Shown here: in pieces, positions 1 to 5,812 of the stretch
Numbering within the stretch: position 1 is the stretch's first letter
How the letters are laid out: every line of letters begins with the position of its first letter
NCBI GenBank assembly: GCA_015491595.1
Contig: WFVP01000248.1
Location: 1-6,683 of the forward strand
Reading direction: 5' to 3'
DNA: 6,683 nt
Origin: Anaerolineales bacterium
Lineage (GTDB): Bacteria; Chloroflexota; Anaerolineae; Anaerolineales; DRMV01
Translations under genes and position numbers: made by a program
Notes under the pieces: generated by a model
Database searches by the model: none
What the model was told of the DNA's origin: nothing
Seen by the model: the letters and a program-made list of their open reading frames with translations, nothing else

Positions 1-55
1 GGGTCAGGAGCGCCCACCACCGGATGGAGGCGAAAATCGTGCTGCGCGCGTTCAT
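1..55 (-). CDS. 5' end of an unidentified gene, possibly a membrane protein (partial)
   Basis: Reading leftward from an ATG at 55-53, the frame stays open to the window edge and gives 18 residues, [18 protein letters not shown]. The ATG overlaps the TGA stop of the DUF951 gene as ATGA, the usual sign of translational coupling, and a GGGAGGA SD lies about 9 nt upstream inside the DUF951 coding region. A short basic N-terminus followed by a hydrophobic, Trp-containing stretch would suit the first membrane helix of an inner-membrane protein or a signal anchor, but 18 residues are too few to name a family. The start is well supported; the product is unknown. Confidence 0.55.
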   Translation of the reverse strand, partial: MNARSTIFASIRWWALLT

Positions 56-285
56 CCCGAGGTTCCTCCCGCCTCCCCTGGAGGGAGGGCATGTTTGAGG
101 CGTTGGGCCACCCGTCGCCGGGGCAGGACGACCCGACGTCCACACTTCAAACAGCGAAGGCGCAGGTCCGCGCCAATGCGGACCACCTCCCACCAGTCGT
201 TGCCGCAGGGATGGGGTTTGCGTAACTGCACCCGCCATCCCGGTTCCAATTGCATCACACGTTCCCATGCCTTGGCGGAAGGCAT
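52..285 (-). CDS. DUF951 family small protein (YyzM-like)
   Basis: A 77-residue protein matching the DUF951 pattern as I recall it: KPHPCG (23-28), W32, an RIGAD block (36-40), then CLKCGR (45-50) followed by a basic PRR stretch. H25, C27, C45 and C48 could form a small metal-binding or zinc-ribbon-like knuckle; that is inference. The family function is unknown to me; homologues are short, basic and widespread in Firmicutes and Chloroflexota. I chose the ATG at 285 over the in-frame ATG at 303 because GGGAGGT sits 5 nt before it, whereas the promoter predicts transcription starting at about 303, leaving the upstream ATG without a leader. The stop overlaps the next minus-strand gene by ATGA. 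The basic tail would be compatible with RNA or ribosome contact, but nothing here proves it. Confidence 0.85.
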   Translation of the reverse strand: MPSAKAWERVMQLEPGWRVQLRKPHPCGNDWWEVVRIGADLRLRCLKCGRRVVLPRRRVAQRLKHALPPGEAGGTSG

Positions 286-309
286 CCTTGACCTCCCGTG
301 CATGGATGC

Positions 310-318
310 AGTATACCA
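310..318 (-). promoter_or_regulatory. Extended -10 promoter of the DUF951 gene
   Basis: On the minus strand the sequence reads TGGTATACT, an extended -10 (TG-n-TATACT, 5 of 6 to consensus). No convincing -35 hexamer lies 16-18 bp upstream, as is common for extended -10 promoters. The transcript would begin near 302-304, about 18 nt before the chosen ATG, with the SD in the leader. Confidence 0.6.
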
Positions 319-405
319 TTGGTTACCTTGCCTTGAGGGCGGTCCATGCGCGAGAAGGTCCTGGCGTTCCGCCGCTAAGATGGCGAACGGAAATCCCCTC
401 TTTTA

Positions 406-414
406 TGGCAAAAT
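406..414 (+). promoter_or_regulatory. Weak candidate -10 for the antiporter operon
   Basis: TGGCAAAAT has the same TGG lead as the two better extended -10 elements in the window, but its hexamer matches consensus at only 4 of 6 positions and no -35 is visible. It lies 75 bp before the antiporter start. Nothing better was seen in the divergent gap, which otherwise holds an imperfect inverted repeat at 366-388. Confidence 0.25.
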
Positions 415-488
415 GGAGACGTCGTCGCTGACGCAACAGGCACCTGAGACCGTATCCGTGGACGACTCATCATCGTCAGGAGAAGGGC

Positions 489-1757
489 ATGGAGCAGGAA
501 CTCGTCATCTTTGCGTTGGCCCTGGCGGGGTTCATCACCGCGGCCAAGCTCGCGGGCTATCTCAGCGCCCGGCTGCATCAGCCCGTGGTGTTCGGCGAGC
601 TCCTGGCGGGTTTGCTTCTGGGACCGTCCCTGCTCAACGTGTTGGAATGGGATTATCTGGCCCTGCATCCCAAGCTGGACGTGCTCATTGAGCATCTGGC
701 CTTTTTGGGCGTGCTGTTCCTGATGTTCCTGGCCGGGTTGGAGGTGGAACTGGAGGCCATGCGCCGGGCCGGGAAGGTGGCAATCTGGAGCGGCCTCCTG
801 GGCTCCATCATCCCCGTGGTGGCGGCTTACGGCGTGTTCGCCTATCTGTTCGACTTCACGCCCCGGCAGGCCGTGTTCCTGGGCCTGGTCATGGGCGCGA
901 CCAGCGTGAGCATCTCCGCTCAGACGCTGATGGAGTTAGGGGTGTTGCGCACACCTGTGGGCCTGGGCCTGTTGGGGGCGGCCGTGGTGGACGACGTCCT
1001 GGTCATTCTGTTGCTCTCCTTCTTTGTGGCCTTCGCCGGCGCCGGGGTGGAGGGCCCCAGTCTGGTGTCGTTGATTGTGGTGGTCGCCCGGATGCTGCTG
1101 TTCTTCGTCATCGCCTGGGCGCTGGGGAGCCGCTTCATCCCCCGATTGACCCATTGGGCCAACCGCCTCCCGGTGAGCGAATCCCTCATGGCCTTCGCCA
1201 TTGTCATCATGATGGTGTATGCCTGGGCCGCGGAGGCGGGAGGGCACGTGGCGGCCATCACGGGCGCGTTTCTGGCCGGGTTGCTCTTCGCCCGCACGCC
1301 CTATCGGGCACGCATCGAGCGAGGTGTGGCATCCATTGCCTACGCCTGGTTGGTTCCCCTGTTCTTCATCAACATCGGGTTGCAAACGGACCTGAGCGTG
1401 CTGTTCACTTCCACCGAGGGCCGCTGGGAGGCCCTGGTGCTGGTGCTGCTGGCCATCCTAACCAAAGTGCTGGGATGCGGCCTGGGCGCCCGATTGGGCG
1501 GCCTGGGTTGGATGGACGCCTTGCGCTTGGGCGTGGGCATGACCTCCCGGGGCGAGGTGGGCCTCATCGTGGCCTCGGTGGGCATCGGACTGCAAGCCCT
1601 ACCCGCCTCGGCCTTCGCCGCCGTGGTGCTCATGGTCGTGGTGACCACCCTCATCACTCCGGTGGCGCTGCGGCTCCTGTATCCCCGCACGGCGGCTGCC
1701 ACGGCCGCGGGTTCGGAGGCTGAAGGGACGCCTGAAAACCAGGAGGATGGAGCATGA
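489..1757 (+). CDS. Cation:proton antiporter, CPA2 family (Na+/H+ or K+/H+ exchanger domain)
   Basis: A 422-residue integral membrane protein exchanging Na+ or K+ for protons across the inner membrane. CPA2 hallmarks in order: QPVVFGELLAGLLLGPSLL (31-49), FLGVLFLMFLAGLEVEL (72-88), GATSVSISAQTLMELG (136-151), GAAVVDDVLVILLLS (163-177) with the paired D168-D169 expected at the ion-binding site, PLFFINIGLQTDL (290-302) and MTSRGEVGLIVASVGIG (351-367). About a dozen hydrophobic helices are evident. It has only the exchanger domain: no RCK/TrkA-N domain follows as in KefB/KefC, and the C-terminus is a short Ala/Glu-rich tail. SD AGGAG lies 6 nt before the ATG. It overlaps the PII-like gene by ATGA. 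The two Asp residues would suit an electrogenic, NapA-like exchanger; ion preference cannot be read from sequence. Confidence 0.92.
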   Translation: MEQELVIFALALAGFITAAKLAGYLSARLHQPVVFGELLAGLLLGPSLLNVLEWDYLALHPKLDVLIEHLAFLGVLFLMFLAGLEVELEAMRRAGKVAIWSGLLGSIIPVVAAYGVFAYLFDFTPRQAVFLGLVMGATSVSISAQTLMELGVLRTPVGLGLLGAAVVDDVLVILLLSFFVAFAGAGVEGPSLVSLIVVVARMLLFFVIAWALGSRFIPRLTHWANRLPVSESLMAFAIVIMMVYAWAAEAGGHVAAITGAFLAGLLFARTPYRARIERGVASIAYAWLVPLFFINIGLQTDLSVLFTSTEGRWEALVLVLLAILTKVLGCGLGARLGGLGWMDALRLGVGMTSRGEVGLIVASVGIGLQALPASAFAAVVLMVVVTTLITPVALRLLYPRTAAATAAGSEAEGTPENQEDGA

Positions 1758-2146
1758 TGCAGAAACCCCCGGCTTACATGGTGTTGCTGGTGGTCGACAA
1801 AATGGAACTTTGCGATGCCGTGATGGAGGCCTGGCGTCGGGCCGGCGCGCCGGGCATCACGTTGCTGGAAAGTTCCGGTCTGCATCGCCGCAAGGCCCTG
1901 CGGGACGACCTGGGCCTGATGCCCTCCCTGGACGCCCTCATGGCCTCCCAGGAGTACACCCATCGCACCCTGTTCACCGTGGTTCCGGATGAGGCCCTGG
2001 TGCAGCGGATTGTGCAGGCCACCGAGGAAATCGTCGGTGACTTGAACGAGCCCTATACGGGCATCCTGGTGGTGCTTCCGGTGTTGCAGGTGTACGGTCT
2101 GCGCAAACGTCCTTACTGGGAAGGCAAGGCCGAAGCCGACGAATGA
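1754..2146 (+). CDS. PII-like (ferredoxin-fold) small regulatory protein, probable antiporter partner
   Basis: A 130-residue soluble protein without signal or membrane segments. The predicted order is beta (7-16), alpha (17-33), beta (35-41), a long polar basic loop (42-68), beta (70-78), alpha (80-95) and beta (102-116), which is the PII beta-alpha-beta-beta-alpha-beta layout. AGAPGITLLESSGL (30-43) resembles the PII segment before the T-loop, and ILVVLPVLQVYGL (104-116) the last strand. The canonical GDGK B-loop and the RTGE motif are absent (here GDLNEPYTG and GLRKRP), so it is not GlnB/GlnK and its ligand is open. It starts inside the antiporter stop codon (ATGA) with AGGAGG 7 nt upstream; a second in-frame ATG at 1757 is equally possible. 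Coupling suggests it binds or gates the antiporter, like other PII-like proteins paired with transporters. The fold is a moderate-confidence call. Confidence 0.7.
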   Translation: MMQKPPAYMVLLVVDKMELCDAVMEAWRRAGAPGITLLESSGLHRRKALRDDLGLMPSLDALMASQEYTHRTLFTVVPDEALVQRIVQATEEIVGDLNEPYTGILVVLPVLQVYGLRKRPYWEGKAEADE

Positions 2147-2151
2147 CGGAC

Positions 2152-2185
2152 GCGGGCGGTCACCGGACCGTCCGCTTTTTGTTTT
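2152..2185 (+). terminator. Intrinsic terminator of the antiporter/PII-like operon
   Basis: A 9-bp stem (2152-2160 with 2167-2175, one G-U pair) closes a 6-nt loop and is followed by five T, then G and four more T. It starts 6 nt after the PII-like stop codon. Confidence 0.88.
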
Positions 2186-2202
2186 CCACGATTTTTCCAG
2201 GG
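2182..2202 (+). repeat. Copy 1 of a 21-bp near-repeat after a terminator
   Basis: This segment begins TTTTCCAC and contains a second TTTTCC 11 bp later. It matches 2969-2989 at 18 of 21 positions. It begins inside the T-rich tail of the terminator following the PII-like gene. Confidence 0.5.
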
Positions 2203-2219
2203 CGTCTCCACATTTTCTC

Positions 2220-2267
2220 CACACCTCCTCGCTATCCTCAAGGGTGAAATTCCCAAGAGGAGGTGTG
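2220..2267 (+). promoter_or_regulatory. Perfect 11-bp inverted repeat that covers the SD of the next gene
   Basis: CACACCTCCTC (2220-2230) and its exact complement GAGGAGGTGTG (2257-2267) are separated by 26 nt. The right arm contains the complete SD of the gene starting at 2271, so in RNA the stem would hide the ribosome binding site. If transcription starts downstream of 2230 (a TATCCT hexamer at 2233-2238 is a possible but weak -10), the left arm would not be in the RNA and the repeat could act only as DNA. No convincing promoter was found to settle this. Confidence 0.5.
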
Positions 2268-2270
2268 CCG

Positions 2271-2903
2271 ATGAAGACGTGGTGGAAGTGGTTGGTTGTT
2301 CCTATGGTGGTTGGACTGGCCGTTTGGGGCGTGGGGGAGGTGACCCCTACCTTGGCCGCCCAGGTTGCCGAGGAGGAGCAAGCGCCGCAGGAGGTGCGAA
2401 GGGGAGGCTATTGCGCCCGGTATCGTCAGGAGAAGCGGGAGGCGGAAGCCCTGGGCATCACCGTGGACGAGCTGCGGGCCGCGCGACGGGAAGCCGCCCA
2501 GCAGGCCCTGAAGGAGGCCCTGGAGGCGGGTCGCATCACCCAGGAGCAGTACGAGAGCCGTTTGGCCTGGCTCACGTTGCGGTCCGAGTACCTGCATCCC
2601 GAACGCCTCTGGGCCCAGGTGCTGGGCATGAGCGTGGATGACCTGCGGGCCGCCTGCGACGAGGGCAAGACCATGTGGGAGTTGATTCAAGCCCAGGGCT
2701 TGGACCGCAAGGCCGTTCGGCAGGCCCTGGAAGACGCTGCGGTGGACCAGGTGATGAAGGCCTTGCAGGATGACGTGGTGGACATGGAGATGTTGGTGCG
2801 GACGTGGGTCCGGGGCATGGGCCGTCACCGAGGGGCCCAAGGACGCCCGGGCGGTCCGGGGCATGGTCCCGTGGCTCCCCAGCCGCAGCCGATGACGCCG
2901 TAG
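2271..2903 (+). CDS. Predicted exported helical protein with internal repeat, unknown function
   Basis: A 210-residue protein. Residues 1-30 look like a Sec signal peptide or anchor: MKTWWKW, a hydrophobic core (VVPMVVGLAVWGVG), then TLAA as a possible cleavage site. The mature part is charged and largely helical. Two similar blocks stand out, LGITVDELRAA (61-71) and LGMSVDDLRAA (118-128), each followed by helices; the first continues with GRITQEQYESRL, the second with EGKTMWELIQAQGLDRKAVRQAL. The last 30 residues are Gly, Pro and Gln rich. This LGI-EL plus G-IT-EQ grammar is typical of envelope proteins I recall as DUF2680-like, but I make no functional claim. The ATG at 2271 is preferred over an in-frame GTG at 2244 because GAGGAGGT lies 7 nt before it and the signal peptide then starts cleanly. 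It stands alone between two terminators. Confidence 0.75.
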   Translation: MKTWWKWLVVPMVVGLAVWGVGEVTPTLAAQVAEEEQAPQEVRRGGYCARYRQEKREAEALGITVDELRAARREAAQQALKEALEAGRITQEQYESRLAWLTLRSEYLHPERLWAQVLGMSVDDLRAACDEGKTMWELIQAQGLDRKAVRQALEDAAVDQVMKALQDDVVDMEMLVRTWVRGMGRHRGAQGRPGGPGHGPVAPQPQPMTP

Positions 2904-2928
2904 TTTCTGACCCTTTCCCATACCCACA

Positions 2929-2964
2929 GCAAAAAGGACCCGGAACCCCCCGGGTCCTTTTTGC
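2929..2964 (+). terminator. Strong intrinsic terminator after the exported helical protein
   Basis: A perfect 15-bp stem (2929-2943 with 2950-2964) closes a 6-nt loop, AACCCC. The T-run lies within the distal arm and is mirrored by an A-run in the proximal arm, so it could work in both directions, although no convergent gene is present. It insulates the complex I operon from upstream transcription. Confidence 0.88.
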
Positions 2965-2968
2965 GCGC

Positions 2969-2989
2969 TTTTCCACAACTTTTCCTGGG
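2969..2989 (+). repeat. Copy 2 of the 21-bp near-repeat after a terminator
   Basis: It begins TTTTCCACAAC with a second TTTTCC 11 bp after the first and ends TGGG. It lies 4 nt after the stem of the terminator following the exported helical protein, so the two copies bracket that gene and its terminator. Confidence 0.5.
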
Positions 2990-3047
2990 GGCAAGGGTTT
3001 TCATAAACGGCTTTTTGTGGTATGCAAAAGAGGGTATTTTGCTGAAT

Positions 3048-3063
3048 GATGATAGGAATCATC
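3048..3063. repeat. Short palindrome upstream of the complex I promoter
   Basis: GATGAT and ATCATC flank AGGA, giving a 6-bp perfect inverted repeat centred about 32 bp upstream of the -10 element. The position would suit an activator or repressor operator, but 6-bp arms can occur by chance. Confidence 0.3.
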
Positions 3064-3083
3064 CCGGATGGGGATGGGGATTG

Positions 3084-3092
3084 TGGTACAAT
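3084..3092 (+). promoter_or_regulatory. Extended -10 promoter of the nuo operon
   Basis: TGGTACAAT is an extended -10 (TG-n-TACAAT, 5 of 6 to consensus). A good -35 is missing at the usual distance. It predicts a start near 3099 and a leader of about 59 nt before nuoA, containing a small hairpin with CGCCT and AGGCG arms (3112-3128). The stretch at 3000-3060 is AT-richer than its surroundings. Confidence 0.6.
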
Positions 3093-3157
3093 AGCCGCAT
3101 CCTGTGGAGGTCGCCTTAGGTTCAGGCGGGTATGCCATCCGCAAGGAGGTTGCACGG

Positions 3158-3544
3158 ATGAACGGGACCCAGTGGGCTTTTATCGGGGTTTTCTTCGTCC
3201 TGGCCCTGCTCTTCCCGGCGCTGCCCATTGTGCTCGGCCACTTCATGGGCCCGCGGCGCCCGAATCCCATCAAGAACGACGTTTACGAGTGTGGTCTTAA
3301 GACCTACGGCACCCCGTGGGTGCCTTTCAAGGTGCAGTTCTACCTTTTCGCCTTGGTGTTCCTGATTTTCGACGTGGAGCTGGTCTTCCTTTACCCTTGG
3401 GCGGTGGCCTATGGGGTTTTGCCCATGTTCGCTGTCTTCGAAGGCATTCTGTTCATTTTGATGCTGGCGGCCGCGCTGGTCTACGCCTGGAAACGGGAGG
3501 CGTTGGACTGGTACGAGCCCACCATGCCGGAAGCGACCGACTGA
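3158..3544 (+). CDS. nuoA: NADH-quinone oxidoreductase subunit A
   Basis: A 128-residue membrane subunit of respiratory complex I, homologous to mitochondrial ND3. Three helices are visible (about 7-29, 60-81 and 88-110). The TM1-TM2 loop carries the hallmark YECG (43-46), whose Cys corresponds to the ND3 loop Cys near the quinone site, and TM2 carries FDVELVFLYPWA (71-82) with the buried acids D72 and E74. The end has the usual KREALDW motif. Length is normal. The ATG at 3158 is chosen over an in-frame GTG at 3104 because AAGGAGGT precedes it at good spacing and the family N-terminus begins here. It is the first gene after the promoter, and nuoH rather than nuoB follows after 34 nt, which departs from the classic nuoA-N order. 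Confidence 0.96.
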   Translation: MNGTQWAFIGVFFVLALLFPALPIVLGHFMGPRRPNPIKNDVYECGLKTYGTPWVPFKVQFYLFALVFLIFDVELVFLYPWAVAYGVLPMFAVFEGILFILMLAAALVYAWKREALDWYEPTMPEATD

Positions 3545-3578
3545 ATCGTCTCCACGCTGGCCAGAAAGGAGCGTACTC

Positions 3579-4799
3579 ATGGGTGCCTTTTTGCGTGATC
3601 CCTCGGTGCTGGTGGAGTGGTTGCGGGCCCTGCTCATGAGCTGGGGCCTTTCGGCGGGCCTGACCGAGTTGGTGTTGTATCTGCTGGGAGGCTTCGCCCT
3701 GGCGACGGGCCCCATGCTGTGGGTGATTTTCCTCATCTGGTTCGAGCGCAAGGCAGTGGCCCGCTTCCAGGACCGCCTGGGTCCCAACCGGGTGGGGAAG
3801 TTCGGCCTCTTGCAGCCCTTCGCGGACGTACTGAAACTCATGACCAAGGAGGACATCATCCCCGAGGGCGCGGACAAGCCCCTGTACTGGGCCGCGCCCA
3901 TTCTGTCCGTGGCGGGCGTTCTCCTTTTGTGGCCGGCTATCCCCTTGGGGTTGGGCATCGGCGGCAATCTGAACGTGGGCGTGCTGTACCTCATTGCCGC
4001 CGGGACCCTGGGGATTTTCGCCATTCTGCTGGCAGGGTGGTCATCCAACAACAAGTATGCCCTGCTGGCGGCCTTCCGCACCGTGGCCCAGCTGGTTTCG
4101 TATGAGGTCCCCATGGTTCTGGTGTTGCTGTTGCCGGTGCTCCTGGCCCGGAGCCTGAACCTGCAGGACATCGTGCAGGCTCAGGACGTGTGGTTCGTGG
4201 TGTACGTGCCCCTGGCCGCGCTGATTTTCCTGATTGTGAGCATTGCCGAAGTGGGACGGACGCCTTTCGACCTGCTGGAGGCGGAGTCGGAAATCATCGC
4301 CGGGTTCCACATCGAATACTCGGGCATGAAGTTCGCCATGTTCTTCGCGGGCGAGTTCTTGCACGCCTTCACCATCGGCATCCTCACCGCGGTGTTCTTC
4401 CTGGGCGGATGGCGGGGTCCGGGGGCGGACATCTACCCGGTGCTGGGCATCCTGTACCTGTGGCTCAAGGGCTTCCTGGTCTACTTCGTGGTGGTGTGGA
4501 TTCGGGCGACCCATCCCCGCATCCGCATCGACCACATGCTCAACTTCTCCTGGAAGTTCCTGACGCCCCTGGCCCTCACTTTGGTGACGGTGGGGGCGGT
4601 GTTGGACAAGGTGGTGGTGGGCTGGGGCGTGTGGCCGCGGGCGCTGGCGCACCTGGCTTCTAACGTGGTGGTGGCCCTGGTCACCCTGCAGTTGGTGCGG
4701 GCCTGGGCCCGACGGCTGCCGCGACCCAAGGTGGGTGAGCCGCGACCTGTGGCTCGACCCCAGCCGCAGACACAACCGCAGCCGGCCAGTGGAGACTGA
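3579..4799 (+). CDS. nuoH: NADH-quinone oxidoreductase subunit H
   Basis: A 406-residue homologue of ND1, the membrane subunit forming the quinone-entry chamber and the docking face for the hydrophilic arm. Diagnostic blocks: WFERKAVARFQDRLGPNRVG (54-73), FGLLQPFADVLKLMTKED (75-92), SSNNKYALLAAFRTVAQLVSYEVP (155-178) and EVGRTPFDLLEAESEIIAGFHIEYSGMKFA (224-253), the acidic loop bordering the quinone cavity. The usual DLPEAE reads DLLEAE here (L233 in place of Pro). Eight or more helices are evident. The protein is longer than the roughly 325 residues of E. coli NuoH, partly because of a Pro/Gln-rich hydrophilic tail from about residue 381. SD AAAGGAG lies 7 nt before the ATG. An 87-nt gap follows where nuoI commonly sits. 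Confidence 0.96.
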   Translation: MGAFLRDPSVLVEWLRALLMSWGLSAGLTELVLYLLGGFALATGPMLWVIFLIWFERKAVARFQDRLGPNRVGKFGLLQPFADVLKLMTKEDIIPEGADKPLYWAAPILSVAGVLLLWPAIPLGLGIGGNLNVGVLYLIAAGTLGIFAILLAGWSSNNKYALLAAFRTVAQLVSYEVPMVLVLLLPVLLARSLNLQDIVQAQDVWFVVYVPLAALIFLIVSIAEVGRTPFDLLEAESEIIAGFHIEYSGMKFAMFFAGEFLHAFTIGILTAVFFLGGWRGPGADIYPVLGILYLWLKGFLVYFVVVWIRATHPRIRIDHMLNFSWKFLTPLALTLVTVGAVLDKVVVGWGVWPRALAHLASNVVVALVTLQLVRAWARRLPRPKVGEPRPVARPQPQTQPQPASGD

Positions 4800-4886
4800 A
4801 CCCTTTGCCCACGTTCGAGGCCGGTGAGCCCTTCACGGTCCAGGTGACGGGCTCGCGGGTAACGGGCGCATGGCTGGAGGACGCAA

Positions 4887-5435
4887 ATGGTGACGACCTT
4901 CCTTTTTGGCCTCATCGCGCTGATTATGGTGCTGGCCGCCCTGGTCGCCGTGACCAACCGCAATCTGGTGCGGGCGACCATGGGCTTGGTCTTGGTGCTG
5001 TTCGGCAACGCGGTGCTCTTCGTGTTGCTGGAAGCCTATTTCCTGGCCATGGCGCAAATCATCATCTACATCGGCGCCATCGCCATCCTCATCGTGTTCG
5101 CCATCATGCTCACCCGCCACGTGGGCGAGGATTGGGGTCCGGCCTTCCACCGGGCCTGGCCGTGGGCCCTGGTCATCGCCGGCGGGCTGGGCGGCGCTTT
5201 GCTGTTTTGGATGGTCCGCTGGCCCGGAGGACAGAACACGCCAGCGGGTCAGGTGGACCCCAACTACGTGCAGGCCCTGGGACAGGCGTTGGTGAACCCC
5301 CAGGGCTATGTTGTGCCCTTTGAAGTGGCCTCCGTGCTGCTCCTGGCCGCGCTCATCGGTGCCATCTACGTGGCCTGGGGTGGCCGGCGGGTGAAAGGAC
5401 CCTACCCGCAACGGGCCGAGGGCGGCGAACGGTGA
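4887..5435 (+). CDS. nuoJ: NADH-quinone oxidoreductase subunit J
   Basis: A 182-residue homologue of ND6 with five predicted helices. Family marks include MAQIIIYIGAIAILIVFAIML (55-75), the TM3 segment whose conserved Tyr/Gly region forms the pi-bulge linked to coupling, and YVVPFEVASVLLLAALIGAIYVA (141-163). Residues 111-140 form a polar loop. With NuoK it makes part of the central membrane axis joining the quinone cavity to the pump subunits. The start is set by GGAGG 6 nt before the ATG. The tail (KGPYPQRAEGGER) is short and charged. It follows nuoH directly, without nuoI, and a 64-nt gap separates it from nuoK, although nuo genes are often packed more tightly. Confidence 0.94.
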   Translation: MVTTFLFGLIALIMVLAALVAVTNRNLVRATMGLVLVLFGNAVLFVLLEAYFLAMAQIIIYIGAIAILIVFAIMLTRHVGEDWGPAFHRAWPWALVIAGGLGGALLFWMVRWPGGQNTPAGQVDPNYVQALGQALVNPQGYVVPFEVASVLLLAALIGAIYVAWGGRRVKGPYPQRAEGGER

Positions 5436-5499
5436 GGGGCCTTCCCTCCCCTGCCGCGCATGGCCAAGGCCGGAGTTCGTTGATGCTGGAGGAAGGCTC

Positions 5500-5808
5500 A
5501 TGGTGCCGTTAGGAGCATATCTGCTGTTGTCCGCCGTGCTCTTCACCTTGGGGGCCTTTGGTGCCCTGGCCCGTAAGAGCGCGGTGGCCATCCTCATCGG
5601 TCTGGAGCTCATGTTCAACGCGGCCCTGCTCAACGCCGTGGCCTTCTGGCGGTATTTGCATCCGCAGGGCTTTGAAGGAACCGTGTTCGCCATCGTGATT
5701 CTGGCCGTGGCCGCGGCCGAAGTCGCCGTGGGCCTGGCCCTCTTCATCGCGGTGTACCGGCGCTTCGGCACCGCGGACGCGGATGACATCGCGCTGTTGC
5801 GAGGATAA
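5500..5808 (+). CDS. nuoK: NADH-quinone oxidoreductase subunit K
   Basis: A 102-residue homologue of ND4L with three helices, of normal length. The TM2 block ILIGLELMFNAALLNAVAF (31-49) contains the essential E36, and the TM3 block FAIVILAVAAAEVAVGLALFIAVYR (63-87) contains E74, equivalent to the second membrane Glu. These two acids relay protons between NuoH/NuoJ and the antiporter-like subunits. Key residues are intact, so the subunit looks functional. GGAGGAA precedes the ATG at a suitable distance. A 77-nt gap with a small hairpin follows before nuoL. Confidence 0.96.
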   Translation: MVPLGAYLLLSAVLFTLGAFGALARKSAVAILIGLELMFNAALLNAVAFWRYLHPQGFEGTVFAIVILAVAAAEVAVGLALFIAVYRRFGTADADDIALLRG

Positions 5809-5812
5809 CGGA

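Noticed and set aside
95..691. A 198-codon plus-strand frame over the DUF951 gene, the divergent gap and the antiporter start
   Set aside because: It crosses a likely divergent promoter region and overlaps two better genes; the Arg-rich product has no family features.
1340..2224. A 294-codon minus-strand frame over the antiporter and PII-like genes
   Set aside because: It is antisense to two genes with strong motifs and SDs, and the product is low-complexity without a recognisable domain.
2969..2977. TTTTCCACA as a DnaA box and sign of a replication origin
   Set aside because: It is a single one-mismatch site with no cluster of boxes and no dnaA, dnaN or AT-rich unwinding region nearby.
3122..4171. 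A 349-codon minus-strand frame over nuoA and nuoH
   Set aside because: It is antisense to highly conserved subunits, and its Arg/Ser/Pro-rich product looks like an artefact of composition.
4870..4893. A 7-codon ORF (MAGGRKW) whose stop overlaps the nuoJ start
   Set aside because: It has no SD of its own, and its codons consist of the nuoJ SD region; very probably chance. A similar 9-codon ORF before nuoK at 5483 was dropped for the same reason.
4805..5323. A TTG-started frame from the nuoH-nuoJ gap into nuoJ
   Set aside because: There is no good SD, and most of it overlaps nuoJ in another frame with Gly/Arg/Pro-rich shadow sequence.
5436..5460. An AGGGG/CCCCT inverted repeat just after nuoJ as a terminator
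   Set aside because: It is only 5 bp with no T-run, and nuoK with its own SD follows in the same direction.
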